Source of the DNA: Chara braunii
Taxonomy: Eukaryota > Streptophyta > Charophyceae > Charales > Characeae
NCBI GenBank assembly: GCA_003427395.1
Contig: BFEA01000458.1
Coordinates: 1,266,102-1,308,156, forward strand
DNA length: 42,055 nt
Direction: 5' to 3'
This document shows positions 1 through 10,444 of this stretch, in pieces; position 1 is the stretch's first letter, and every line of letters starts with the position of its first letter. The notes below the pieces were generated by a model, which saw only the letters and a program-made list of their open reading frames with translations, did not search any database and was not told where the DNA came from. The translations under genes were made by a program, and so were the position numbers.

Positions 1-26
1 AAAAAAAAAAAAAAAAAAAAAAAAAA
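1..26. repeat. poly(A) run at window edge
   Basis: Twenty-six consecutive A at the left edge, directly beside the minus-strand gypsy remnant. It may be a low-complexity tract or the tail of an element lying outside the window. Confidence 0.8.
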
Positions 27-160
27 CCCATCGTGATTACTCTTTTGCCTCCGATTTGACTGATGATGAGCTTATCCATCATCAAGTCCATAGGCACTTG
101 TGTTTGAGGTTTATCTCTCTTGCAAATCTGACAACTTTCGACCTACATACGTGTAGGCAT
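27..160 (-). pseudogene. Ty3/gypsy integrase zinc-binding remnant
   Basis: Read on the minus strand, this stretch gives VESCQICKRDKPQTQV followed by PMDLMMDKL. That is the second half of the HHCC zinc-binding domain and the linker before the catalytic core of Ty3/gypsy integrases (CxxC followed by K-rich and PxPL-like residues). The frame is broken just upstream by a stop and the expected HxxxH half is not readable, so this is a decayed copy. No catalytic DDE core is present before the window edge. The identification rests on motif recognition. Confidence 0.7.
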
Positions 161-760
161 CTTGTCTCGTACCTCGCCACCTAAACTGATGTAACAGATT
201 AGCATATGTTTCTTTAACGAGCGAACTGTAGCCTTAACGTAGTGTCTGGCGGTGGTGCTCATACCCTAAGCTGCTGTTAGCCAGAGTCGGTCTATTGGCC
301 TACTCAACTCCTACATCTTTTCACGAAGACGGAGCTTTTTGAATACACAATTGACTCATGTAACTAGGGGTGGATCTATGTCTTACCGATCAAGGTTTCC
401 GTTTCCTCTCTGTTGACCTCAGCCTCTACGAGGATCAGGGCACCCTCAGTACAATTCTGTTTCACTACCTAGGAGCACATCAGATTTGAAAATTCTTCCT
501 CTACCCCCTCAAGGGCATCAGTAATACCTCAAGGGCATAGACTCCTTTTGGTGTCGGACTTCGATTTGACGGTAGCTTCAGATTCAGCAACCATAGCCAC
601 CATGATCTGTGAGGTCGAGGAAGGTACATATGGACTGTACAGATCTTGTTCTTCTCATCACAAGGTCACATAGAAGGGACTGCACCCTCTACTGGCTCTG
701 CTATTTTCCCTGTGGACAAATTTTCTTGATATGGCTTACTTTGCCACACCACATACATGC
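27..760 (-). mobile_element. internally deleted, degenerate Ty3/gypsy LTR retrotransposon
   Basis: The gag knuckle and integrase remnants are colinear on the minus strand, so the interval is best read as one decayed element. No LTRs, primer-binding site or polypurine tract were identified. The right boundary is uncertain and gag may continue toward 2000, where no motif is readable. The left end is beyond the window. Confidence 0.55.
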
Positions 761-770
761 TCCCGTACGT
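700..770 (-). pseudogene. retroelement gag zinc-knuckle remnant
   Basis: On the minus strand, bases 757 to 716 encode CMWCGKVSHIKKIC, a perfect CX2CX4HX4C zinc knuckle followed by PQGK. This is the nucleocapsid motif of LTR-retrotransposon Gag, which binds element RNA. It lies on the same strand as the integrase remnant at 27-160 and about 600 bases upstream of it in element order. A full gypsy element would need over 2 kb of protease, RT and RNase H there, so a large internal deletion is implied. No long open frame remains around it. Confidence 0.6.
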
Positions 771-2144
771 ATTCTGCCTCACAAGAGCTCCTTCGATAGA
801 TTGTGGTAATCCCATGGTTTCTTCGTTGGTGCTATAAAGTAGACGGTTGTGGCCGACCTTTTACCTCGACTACATGGAGATGACGGTCCTGCAATCCGTT
901 GCCGTTTACGGTGAGTGACAACTCTTCCCTCTTAAGTATTGTTAGGCTCATCCACCTCTTCGGGCTCTACACCTACCTCATAAGGCCACACGTCCGGCGG
1001 ATTGGTAGTATGGACTGGCTGGTCCGTAGGCACTGGGGAGCCTCAGTTTACGATCACAGTGAACTCTTATGTCTAGCATTCACATGGAGACAAGGAAATT
1101 GGCAGAAACGACAAAGCCATGCTCACACCAGCATAAGAAATGGACAATGCTGTAGTCTCTTGTGTTGAGGAAATGCCCTCTTCTTGCATCCCAACAACTA
1201 ATACAACAGTAATGATAGTTATGTGCTCTCGTTGGTCGCGCTTCCAGCTCATGTGATCACCTACTCCTCTCTATCCACTGTGGTAGACTAAATTACAATG
1301 CTGCAGAGTAGGGCCGCCGTTGTCTGCCAATGGGTCTCACCGCCTAGACCCCCCAGGAAGATGCACTAGGTTATCCCCCTCCTCTACTACAATGGGCTAT
1401 CCTCCAAGAGTCACTCCTCTTGACTGCAGTGTGCAAACATGTCAGTATACCTTCTCCTTACGTATTACAGCCTCCATCGGGAGTTGGACGATACCCAATC
1501 AAATGATTGCATCTTTCCTTCTGAATTTTGCTTGCCTGGGCTTTCTGGATGAAACAGGCAGAATAGCAGATGAACTTTTATTCTTACAGAGTGAGTGGAT
1601 GGCTCCAGTTTCTCGCTCTCAACGGTAGGTGAATACAAACTCTTTCCTGTTCAAAGGGAAAGCTCATGGACCTTTATGGAAGTAGTTCGTCCTGGATGGC
1701 TCAACGTGCTGTTCGACACGTTTGCAGCGTGGAGCAGATCGTGCACCTGGCCTCCTTCATGTCAGGTTCATTCTGGCGCAGGTGGTGGTGTCGTTTTCCA
1801 AACTTCCAGGGGAGGGTGATGTCGCCCCTGTGCGGTGCCTCTCCCCTGTCAACGGTTCCAAGAGAACCAGTCGCTATATGTCCCAACGCCCCATGACATG
1901 ACTCTAGCTGGTGGTGTCTAATTCCTGCTCCCGTTGCCGCAGCTTTGCCACCACCCTCGCTCTTCCTTCTCCCACGGTTGCTTCTCCTACTCCTTATTCC
2001 TCTGATGTTCCTTGCTGGTCACGGAAGAAGTGGAAAAGGGACGGTGGGACAGGAACAAAAATGAACCGCGCGGGAAATCTCTGACAGCCCAGACGCATGA
2101 GGGGGTGCCCAGGACCGACTTCTTGTATTGAGACTTCAGTGAAG
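761..2144. other. no recognisable gene; possible decayed gag
   Basis: Only short ORFs without recognisable motifs occur here on either strand. Position beside the zinc knuckle suggests that part of it could be decayed upstream gag of the gypsy element, but nothing in the sequence shows this directly. Confidence 0.3.
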
Positions 2145-2257
2145 CTACCGTGTTCCGCCGAACTTACACGTACGGTTATTATGTGGACGTTTGGCGCAAC
2201 TTTCAGTCCAGGTGAAGGGACAAATGACCGTATGTTCTGTTCAGGGAAAGACGGTAG
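2145..2257. mobile_element. MITE, family 1, copy A
   Basis: About 113 bp bounded by ctaccgtgttc and gaaagacggtag, which are inverted relatives of the ends of the copies at 10378-10530, 10888-10999 and 15508-15624. The interior shares the gcaactttcagtccag motif with copy C. It encodes no protein and is best explained as a non-autonomous DNA transposon. The outer TA could be a target duplication as in Tc1/mariner elements, but it cannot be separated from the palindrome. Confidence 0.6.
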
Positions 2258-2894
2258 TCTACAGTTTCAACCATGGCTGCCATCTCCCTTACTGTCTCCT
2301 GCTCTTTTTCCTTTTCGAGCCAGTCCCCCTTCTGCAGGGGCTAAGGCTTTCTTTCTCTTCACAACCTGCCCACTCAGTCACCTTTGTGCAGTGTGAAAGT
2401 GCCACTGCCTAAGTGGTTCCCAAAGCACCCGCCCATCAACGTGATGCTGCCAAATCACTTTATCATATGTCGTATTCCCTAGTGGGATAAGATATGGCAT
2501 ATTCACTATGTAAATTAGGTTATAGGTCCAGGCATGCCTTGACAAGTAACGAAGGAATGCGAAACGAAGTCAAGATCCCGGCAACCTGGAAGGCCCAGGA
2601 AAATGATGGCCTGGGATGAACACAGCCTCTGTACCCTGGCTCAGTTCTACAGGTTTGCCCGAGAGATAGGCTGCAGGGTGGTTCCGTGGCCCTGCAGACG
2701 TTTGTAAGGTTATTTCGAGGTCTCCCCTGGGTTCAATTGTTGTCTTTTACTGGCCAATGACGGGGATGTGTCGAAAGTCGTAGTAGTTTTTGTTGATTGA
2801 ATTGGCTTTTTGAATGTTATCAATGTGGAGACGGACGGGAGCCCTTGAAGCGGTTCATGTCGCGGAGAACCCTGTTTTGTCCGCTGATTGATTA
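2258..2894. other. no gene recognised; upstream of candidate exon 1
   Basis: Mixed sequence with short ORFs only. It would contain the promoter and 5' UTR of the gene at 2895-6945 if the exon 1 model is right. No convincing TATA box or start site could be assigned. Confidence 0.3.
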
Positions 2895-3005
2895 ATGGAC
2901 ATGTGTCGTGTGGCGATGAGGACCTGCAGGAATTCTTGGCGAGGGAGGGTGGTCAGTGCTGCGCGTGTGTACAAGCTGCTGGTCAATGCGAGGCGTTCTG
3001 TGAAG
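2895..3005 (+). CDS. candidate first exon of the coiled-coil/acidic protein
   Basis: An ATG at 2895, three bases after an in-frame TGA at 2889, opens 37 codons ending in the basic stretch VNARRSVK. The frame meets a strong 5' splice site, AAG|GTGAGT, at 3005/3006 in phase 0. The next long exon begins at 4810 after a good acceptor, also in phase 0, so the join keeps the frame. This exon is inferred from splice signals and phase only. A different or additional upstream exon is possible, and the product has no recognisable domain in this part. Confidence 0.35.
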
Positions 3006-4039
3006 GTGAGTTATGTTTCCCTTGGTGGCTGATGGCGGGAAGTCCTCCAGGAAAAAAAATCCCTTTGTTTGGTGACCACTTTGTCCGCGATTACTGCTGG
3101 CAGGAAATTCTCCTACAGGAACAGCCTTTGTTATTGAATGCTCTGTTCTTTTGCCCTGGCGACTCTCGGTAGGAAACTCTCATTCGCCTCACCTCCCTTT
3201 TCTAGATGTGCCAGTGGGTGCTTCACCCCTTTTTTGCTGATAACGGGATGCATGTGGTGGGGATGGTTCTGTTTGGTTTCCTTCTGCATGCCCCATTTCT
3301 TTGATGCGGTTGGGTTGGCGACTGCGTGCTCTTTGTCTATCACCAGATGTGGCCGGAAAATTGTGAACATGTCTTTTGTAGGCTGTGCACTGGGGGAGAA
3401 AACGAGCTTTTATTTGTTCTTGGATGGCATCGGCAAGCGCCAAGCGCCAAGCCCTGCCGCATTATGTTTACGTTTTTGTAGCAAGACCTGACAGTAGATA
3501 TGAGATAGCAAATACGAACTGCAGGCGTCAGATTGAAAATTCAAACGTAGGCATTGCAGTGTTGAGGCATAATCGTAACTCAGGGGTGCCCCACCCCATG
3601 ACCTTCGGATCCTGCTGAGATTCCAGGGGGGGGGGGTGTTTTACAGCCCAGGGCTGAGGGAGGCGGGCAGAGATGTTTTAGGGGAGGAAGGAGATGTGAA
3701 TGGGCTTTTCCTATGTTTTGGACAATGGCGACAATTACCAGATTTAGACGAAACTAGTTGACGGGGCAAGTGGGTGCACTGGGATGTTGGTGGGGACAGT
3801 GAAACCATTCGTGTTGCCTTTTGTGGAGCCGTTCTCTCTTTTTCTTTCTTCTGTTCAGCTATTGCATAGCTTCTGTATTCTTTTTTTTGGCAGTGCCTTG
3901 TATTTTTATATGATCCTTAATGTATACAAGTGCCCAACAATCGTCAATGGAAGAATGGGATAGGCAAAATGCAGGGCAGCGGGGAGGGTGCGTGACTTCA
4001 CAAGCTCATTGGACTGAAAGGCAAGACAGTGTGCTGGTG

Positions 4040-4260
4040 TGCTGCTTCTCACCAAAGCCAGATGGTTTGCTGCAGCACAGCAAAACAGTTTGGTGTCCTG
4101 AGTCTCTGCGAGGAAAGGCTGTGAGGTTCAGCAGGGCAATGCACTTTGGTCTGTTGCTTTTGCCCAAGGCAAAACAGTGTGTTGTAGCACAGCAACGCAC
4201 CTTCGCGTGCTGCTTCTGCCCAAAGCAAGGCAAGGCACTACTGCACGTTTCCCTAGCAAG
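4040..4260. repeat. degenerate tandem repeat in the intron
   Basis: The pattern tgctgcttctgcccaaagc, then a gcaaaacagt-type stretch, then tgtagcacagcaa recurs about three times with many substitutions. The units are 60-70 bp and decayed. The reading frame through it is not conserved between units. Confidence 0.4.
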
Positions 4261-4461
4261 AGTCCTGCCATCTGCAGGTGGGAGCGACAAGGAGCTGCAT
4301 GAACATGCCCATGAATGCTCCCCGATTGCTACTGTAAGGGATGCGATTAGCGAATGAGAGGGCTTTTCAGCACCCCCCCCCCCCCCCCCCCCCCCCCCCC
4401 AACAGGGGGGTGTCACTTTGCAAGCTGTCTCAGTGGACTCTCATTCCAGAGGATGAACCCT

Positions 4462-4523
4462 TGTGAACACGTGTGGTTGCGTATGAATATCGTGTGAACA
4501 CGTGTGGTTGCGTATGAATATCG
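4462..4523. repeat. 31-bp perfect tandem duplication
   Basis: Two identical 31-bp units lie head to tail, each starting tgtgaacacgtgtggttgc. The exact identity suggests a recent slippage or duplication event inside the candidate intron. Confidence 0.9.
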
Positions 4524-4809
4524 TGTCATGCCATCTATGTATACAAACATGTGTATCCGTCTATCATCCCGCATGGAACCTTCTGTCATTCATTCTCTTT
4601 CTCTTAGCTGTCTCAGTGAGTTTCATTGCAAGCCAAAACAGTTTTTTTTAACTTTTTATCGGTCTTTTTATTTATTTATTTAATTTGTGCAGGTGCCTCA
4701 AGCATTTTTAGTGACCCCTTGGTTCCAATATGTCTTGATGGAATTACTGTTGCTGACATTGTGTGATGCTTGATGCTCTCTTTGCTGCGACACTTTCTTT
4801 CCCATTCAG

Positions 4810-6945
4810 AGCCTAGAGGAGAAGCTAACTGCGCAGAAAAATACTGCGGAAGCAATGAAGGAAGCAGAGACGACATGCCGGAAAGATGTGGAAAGGGCAC
4901 TGCAGGATTCGAGGACGGAGGCTACGAACCTGCGGACTATTTTTGCAAGTATGGAACAGAAGTGGGCAGCAGAAAGGGGTAGGATGGAGGAGCAGATACG
5001 GTTGGGTGCAGAGAGGATTTACAAAGCAGACCAGATGTTGATGGAGTTGGGGAAACGTATTCAGAAGTCGGAGGAGCAAAACCGGGAGCTGGGTGAGGAG
5101 AACGCAAAGCTGAAAATGGAGCGAACGAGGCTACTTGGGGAACAAATGAAACTGGATATAGATAAGAAAAGGTTGGAAGAGGAGAATAGGAAGTGCAAGA
5201 TGGACAGAGAAGTAGCGCTCAAGACTGTCAGCAACAATGAAAAGAAATCGGCGAGCGAAGTACAACGGGCGGATGAGCTTTTGCAAGCGAAGAATTTCCT
5301 TCTGCAGAAGTTGGACCACGCCGAACGGAAGCTTGTCAGGAGGGACAACCGGATAAAGAAGCTCAGGGAAAAGATGGACGAGTTGCAGGAGCAGCGGGGA
5401 AAGTGGAAGAAAGAGGCGAAGAGGTTGAAAGAGCTGGTGAAGAAGGACAAGGAGACGGCAGAGAGTCGCAAGGAGCTGGTGGGAGAATTGGAGGAGGAGA
5501 GAAGCAAGCGGCTGCAGGTGGAAGAGACAAGGAACAAAGAGATGGAGCTGTGGAGGGAAAAGGAACAGGAATGGCAAGTGGAGAAGCAGCAGCTAGAGGA
5601 AAGCAGGTTGTCCGATGTAAAGCTCTGGGAAGAGAGGCTTGAAGAGGAGAAGAAGATATCGAATAAACACGCACGGATGTGTCAGACGCTGAAGAAAATT
5701 GTAAAAACCTTGGCCCACAAGGATATGAAGGTAAAGGTGAAGCGGGACGCTCCACAGAAGAGGCCTTCTGGTATTGCTGTGGAGGGCGAGGGAAGGGAAG
5801 AGCGAAGGTCAGGTGTAAACAATGGCAAGGTGCGGACGTTGTCAGAAGGATCACAGCAACAACCGGGGGCGAGAGTGAGAGAGGCGCCTGAAGCCAAAGT
5901 CAGAGAAATGAAACCAAAGGCAAGAAGGCAGTTGGACGGTGCAGGTGCAGAGGGACTGGTCGAATTGAAGAAGGCGACGCCAAGCAAGATTCCGAAGAAG
6001 AACAAGAAGAAGGAAGCAAAGGTGGTGTCCGCCTTAAAAGAGAGAGCGGGAGAGAAGAGAGCACCACCTCATCAGGAACCTGGCCAGGCTGGTGCTGTAG
6101 CAAGCGCTGGAAAGAGGAAACGTTCTAAAGAAAAAAAGAAAGTTTTGAAGTCTGTTGGCAAAGTATTAATCTCTTGCGCGGATGGTGGCACAGCACCCAG
6201 ATCTGGGCTTGTCTTGAAAAGTGGACAGAGGAAAATTATGAGCAAGGAATACGCGGTGCAAACATCCACTAAGAGGAAGGGGATTGCAAGGCAGAGAGAA
6301 AATCTGGAGGAGCCTGTGGAGGAAGAGGAGGAAGAGGAGGAAGAGGAGGATGAGGAGGAAGAAGGGCAAGAGGAGGGGGAAGAGGAACAAGAGGATGAGG
6401 ATGGTGAAGAGGATGAAGGTGAAGAGGAAGAAGCAGAGGAGGACGACGAGGAGGAAGACGAGGAGGAGGAGGAAGAGGAGGAAGAGGAAGAAGAAGAAGC
6501 TGATGAAGAAGAGGTGGAAGAAGATGATGAAGATGATGATGAGGATGCGGAGGAAGAGGATGACGACGAAGAAGAAGAAGAAGAAGAAGAAGAAGAAGAG
6601 GAGGAAGAAGAAGAAGAAGAAGAAGAAGAAGAAGAAGACCAAATGGACGTCCTTTATAAATATCGGAATGCGGCTTGTGGCCGGGGAAGGAAAGATGGAT
6701 GGTTCATTCAACATGCTGCTTCTGAGGGGGAGAAGAGCCTTATGGGAAAGGCAGGCAAAAAAAGAAAGAATTCAGGGAACCTGAAGGGGCAGAAGATGAA
6801 TGGGGGAGGGTCTGTGAGCCTCGCAAAGAAGCCTGTGCCAATTCCAGGTCCAGGTCGTGGGCCAGGCTTCAAGCGGAGTAGCGATGCCTGTCAGGCAGGG
6901 CAGAGGAAGAGGAGGAAGCAAGCACACTTTGCAAGTGGGTTCTAG
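4810..6945 (+). CDS. coiled-coil protein with long acidic tract (main exon)
   Basis: The longest host-type open frame in the window ends at TAG 6943-6945. The first internal Met is at 4855, but the frame stays open upstream to a clear intron acceptor (ttctttcccattcag before 4810), so the exon probably starts at 4810 with SLEEKLTAQ. Residues 1-300, counted from Met 4855, are charged heptad-like coiled coil. Residues 300-480 are a basic linker with clusters such as KRKRSKEKKK. Residues 485-596 are almost entirely Glu/Asp, encoded by a GAA/GAG microsatellite. The tail is basic and ends near QRKRRKQ, a likely nuclear signal. Nuclear or nucleolar scaffold, histone-chaperone-like or filament roles are all possible. 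I do not recognise an ortholog and assign no function. The coding strand is extremely purine-rich, so the long antisense frames opposite it are shadows. Confidence 0.75.
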   Translation, partial: SLEEKLTAQKNTAEAMKEAETTCRKDVERALQDSRTEATNLRTIFASMEQKWAAERGRMEEQIRLGAERIYKADQMLMELGKRIQKSEEQNRELGEENAKLKMERTRLLGEQMKLDIDKKRLEEENRKCKMDREVALKTVSNNEKKSASEVQRADELLQAKNFLLQKLDHAERKLVRRDNRIKKLREKMDELQEQRGKWKKEAKRLKELVKKDKETAESRKELVGELEEERSKRLQVEETRNKEMELWREKEQEWQVEKQQLEESRLSDVKLWEERLEEEKKISNKHARMCQTLKKIVKTLAHKDMKVKVKRDAPQKRPSGIAVEGEGREERRSGVNNGKVRTLSEGSQQQPGARVREAPEAKVREMKPKARRQLDGAGAEGLVELKKATPSKIPKKNKKKEAKVVSALKERAGEKRAPPHQEPGQAGAVASAGKRKRSKEKKKVLKSVGKVLISCADGGTAPRSGLVLKSGQRKIMSKEYAVQTSTKRKGIARQRENLEEPVEEEEEEEEEEDEEEEGQEEGEEEQEDEDGEEDEGEEEEAEEDDEEEDEEEEEEEEEEEEEADEEEVEEDDEDDDEDAEEEDDDEEEEEEEEEEEEEEEEEEEEEEEDQMDVLYKYRNAACGRGRKDGWFIQHAASEGEKSLMGKAGKKRKNSGNLKGQKMNGGGSVSLAKKPVPIPGPGRGPGFKRSSDACQAGQRKRRKQAHFASGF
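6307..6642 (+). repeat. GAA/GAG trinucleotide tract encoding poly-Glu/Asp
   Basis: About 335 bases are almost wholly GAA, GAG, GAT and GAC codons, with a near-pure (GAA)n block at 6567-6640. It lies in frame inside the coiled-coil gene. The mixture of synonymous codons over the first two thirds suggests an old acidic domain. The purer end suggests ongoing expansion. Confidence 0.9.
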
Positions 6946-9175
6946 GGGGGCGCTTTGTGGTGATGTCTGTGGCCTAGTTTAGACAGAGCTGTAAATTGTT
7001 TTGCGGAGGAGGTTTAAGATAGTCTTTCTGCGAATGTGCATATCTGCATGGTTTTTGTGGAGTGAGAAAACCCACCAACTGTGCCAACTGTGTCGTCTCT
7101 ACTTTCCGTTCACGCTACTCTGTTTCCTCGCAAGAGGGGCATGGTTGCTGGGTAAGTGTGTGTCTGCATTACTAAGGAGGGAGTGGGGACGTAAGAAGGC
7201 ATCATCTCTGGTGTTCCCTGCTGGTAGGTTGCTAGGTTGTAGCATGGCGTGATTCACTTTGGGTGTGGTTGTTGCGCAAATATAGCTCAGAAGAAATGAA
7301 GAAAGTTCGAAGAAGAAATGAAGAAAGGTCGAAATGATGTTATCTTCCATTGGGTAAATAACAGTTCTGTGGATTCTGTCCACATCAACAGGAGGCCAAA
7401 TCGACATGCACATTGCGCAGGGGACACGAGTTTTCATTCCCACCAGGCGTGATAATACCACGTGAGATTATTCCCGCCATGCATGACTACACGAGTTGAT
7501 TCTGCGTAAACGTGATAATACCACAATGACTTGTAGATGAGGCAAACAACTGCTGTGAATGATGTGTGATTCAGATCTGCTGTCAAACGCTACGAATGCA
7601 TCGGAGCGAGGAAGTTTAGCAAGGGGTGCTGCAGGTTTTGTTTCAAGGTACGTGACACATACTGCAGGTGATGTGATGATGACCTTCTGGGCAGTGGTAG
7701 GGTTGTGGAATTGTTATGGGAACAGTTGTATTGTGCTGGTTCACCAGCAGCACCAGAACTAATTTTTCAGTGCAGCATTGTGGATGAACGGTGGGTTTGA
7801 CGTACGTCGTGCACACAGGCAAATGCCTGTCAATGAAGCTTTCATGGTCCCGGAAAGCCCCCACGCCAATGTATGAAATCACCAGGCTTATGGGGTGCAA
7901 TAACCATTGCATGGATGAGGGGGTGTTTGGGGTGTGCAGACTTGTATATCACTATGGGACTTGTGACACTGGGGATAATGCTCAGTTATGTGAAAAGTGC
8001 GCTGTACCGGAGAACAGAGTATGTCCAACTCTCTCCCTCCCCTCCCTGATTTCCATGGCCCTCACCACATTCTACAGCCTCCGCTGAACCTGCAAATCAC
8101 CCTGTTTATGAGTTGTCTTGGGCAATAGTGGAAACCTCTGGATGGCATGACACACATTATTTGACTTCGCGCAGCATAACAGACCGTCCCACCTCTACAC
8201 AAGCAGTTCGAGTCATGACACCTCAGAGGATGAATAGAGATCCTTGCCCAAAGTTAGTCTTGCATGGTATCATGTCTGACAGCAGAAAATTATGGGTTCA
8301 GGTTTCAGCTCGAGCAGGCAGAGCTTTTCTATTTGTTTTTCGTTTTTTGTTTTCTTTCAATGTGCCGTGGTTCGATAGTCCGAAAGTATCTTGCCTGGCG
8401 GCCTGTCCAGAAACATGTTGGGCTTGCACCTCGTACAGCACTGCTATTCTGACTTCACAAAATGCAAACCCATAACTTTTTGCCCAGAGCACAGGGCCGT
8501 CGAAGAAACATATCAGCTCAGCAAGCCGCTGCTGCAACATCATGCTGGCTCACAGTGGACGAGCGAGCGCAAGGGCCATTCAATAATGTCTGGTCCGTGC
8601 TCCGTTGGACCGCACATTTGCGAAAAATACGGAACAGTGGCCTATTCGACCCCTCATGGTAAAAACAAATTCTGCAGTGGTTCTCCGCTGCTGATGTGAA
8701 AAAATCAGTGGAGGAGATCCTCTGCCCATATTTTCAACAAGTGGGGTCCGAAAGGCCCCATGTTTTTTTTTTTTTTTTCGTAAGCGAGGCAGTGGGCCCC
8801 GGTGGTCTGGGCAATCTTGTGGATGGCTGCGACTCCCGGTCCCCTCCCTCCCCCTCCCCCCGCCCCCCCAAAGCGCGATGCGTTGGGTTGGACCGGCGGC
8901 CGGCCAGGCCGGTGGACTGCCTGTTCCGACCAGCACTGGGCAAAGAATTATAGCCATGAGGGTTGGGAAAAAATGATGGAAGTTCAACAGGCCTTATGGC
9001 AAACTGCGGTGTTGCGTAGTTCGCCATGCCGGTTCATGGTTTGAACCAGTGACCTATGGTTGGTCCGCTATTCTGTGTGCCTGGAGGAATACCAGGTGCT
9101 GATGGTCGCAATGTTTTCTTTCCTTTTTTCTTTGACAAAACAGGCCCTTCTAGTCCTCGCTCCTCGCTCCATGGC
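6946..9175. other. no gene recognised downstream of the coiled-coil gene
   Basis: Mixed-composition sequence with short ORFs on both strands and no domain or splice pattern I can support. It includes the 3' flank of the coiled-coil gene, where no clear polyadenylation signal stands out, and a run of 16 T at about 8764, possibly the antisense tail of a retroposed sequence. Confidence 0.4.
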
Positions 9176-9221
9176 CATTCTGGGGTGCATCAGTCCGGTT
9201 CCTTTTACCCCGGCAAGTCTG
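9176..9221 (+). repeat. dispersed repeat R1, copy 1
   Basis: The stretch reads cattctggggtgcatcagtc then cggttcc, ending ccccggcaagtctg. It shares this core with copies at 16442, 16781 and 17770. Element boundaries are unknown. Confidence 0.55.
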
Positions 9222-9748
9222 TATTACATCATTGACAACCTCACGCTTCCTTCCGTTTGGCCGAAGAACCCCTGACCCGCATTGATTGCTCCTTGTATCT
9301 GGGGGATTGACTGTCAGCCTTCCTTTCTCATGAATCCCTCTCAGGTTCGAACAGTGAACCTGCGAATCATAACTTTCCGCGGCAAGAATCCGGAGATAGA
9401 CTTTGACACGTTGTGCCTAAGTCTGCTGTCGACAGCCTTGCCCCCCTCCTTGTTCTCGTCTCCTCCTTGATGATGGCTTCACCTATCACGTGTCCTGTAT
9501 TTTGGGATTCTGGGGTCTCCCTAGTTTGGTTACCTGTCTCCTCAGTGCTGGGTCGGAATTATGCTAGTCTTTCCATATTGTAGTCCCTGGGTTACTGTGG
9601 GCCACCTTGCCTCTGGCCAACCAGATTCTCCTGGAGCATGCAGCATTTGAGCGAAGGGGGGAGGTAAGGAAAGGTGAAAAAAAAAAGTGAAAAAGCAGGA
9701 GAGTAGTAGGATATGGGGAAAGGATCGGGAAGGACCGGGATCAGGGGA
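9222..9748. other. no gene recognised
   Basis: Short ORFs only. It contains a small hairpin at 9344-9361 (ggttcgaacagtgaacc) and a GA-rich transition into the satellite that starts near 9749. Confidence 0.3.
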
Positions 9749-10253
9749 AGGAGGAGATAGGAGGTGGTGGAAAAAACGATGGTGTCAACATTAAAGGAGA
9801 GGGGGAACGGGGCGGGAGACGGAGGGGCATGACAAGGCCAAGAGGCTACAGAGTCGGCGGAGGACGAAGGGCAAGAGGAGGGAGAGTGCAGGGCGGAAAG
9901 TAAGAAGCAGAGAGGTGGGCAGGAGGGAGGAGATGGGAGGTGGTGGAAAAAAGGATGATGTCAACATTGAAGGAGATGGCACGGGGAGGGAGATTGCAGG
10001 AGACGGAGTGGCATGACAACCCCAACAGGGTACGGAGAGTGGGAGGAGGAAGAAGAGCAAGGTTAGAGGAGGGAGAGTGCAGGGTGGAAAGTGAGAAGCA
10101 GAGGGGTGGGACAGGAGGAGATGGAAGGTGGTGGGAAAACAAGACGGTGTCGACATAGAAGGAGATGGCACGAGGGGGGAGGGAGCGAGAGATGGAGGGT
10201 TAGACAAGACCAAGAGGATACAGAGTGGGAGGAGGAAGAAGGGAAAGGTAAGA
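9749..10253. repeat. GA-rich satellite, about 180-bp period
   Basis: The phrase gaggagat followed by ggaggtggtggaaaa starts at 9751, 9927 and 10115, giving units of 176 and 188 bp. Shared features are a tgtcaacatt motif, a gggcatgaca-type motif, and an agagtgcagggcgg block. A long minus-strand frame runs through the units and into the MITE, but its Pro/Ser-rich composition simply mirrors the purine-rich repeat. Confidence 0.75.
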
Positions 10254-10444
10254 CTACCGTCTTCACCCGAATGGAACGCCCGGTCATTATGGCCGTATTT
10301 GGTGCAATTTTCAGTCCAGAGGGTTAGACAAGACCAAGAGGATTCAGAGTGGGAGGAGGAAGAAGGGAAAGGTAAGACTACAGTCTTCACCCGAATGGAA
10401 CGCCTGGTCATTATGGCCGTATTGGATGCAATTTTCAGGCCAGA
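10197..10444. repeat. 124-bp tandem duplication joining satellite and MITE
   Basis: Bases 10197-10320 and 10321-10444 are near-identical direct copies. Each starts gggttagacaagaccaagag and ends inside the MITE. The duplication therefore happened after the MITE had inserted, and it copied the left part of that MITE. Confidence 0.9.
10254..10320 (+). mobile_element. MITE family 1, copy B (truncated, left end only)
   Basis: Starts ctaccgtcttcacccgaatg and runs 67 bp before stopping at ttttcagtccaga. There is no right terminal repeat. It was produced by the tandem duplication at 10197-10444 rather than by an independent insertion. Confidence 0.75.

Larger units (their letters stand above)
3006..4809 (+). 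other. candidate intron 1 (1.8 kb)
   Basis: It begins GTGAGT and ends in the pyrimidine-rich acceptor ctttctttcccattcag. It holds a 31-bp tandem duplication at 4462-4523, a run of about 27 C near 4373-4399, and degenerate repeats around 4040-4260 built on a tgctgcttctgcccaaagc-like core. No other convincing exon was found inside. Confidence 0.4.

Noticed and set aside
6166-6714. Minus-strand ORF encoding long poly-Phe/Leu stretches
   Set aside because: It is the antisense of the GAA/GAG tract in the coiled-coil gene; composition alone explains it.
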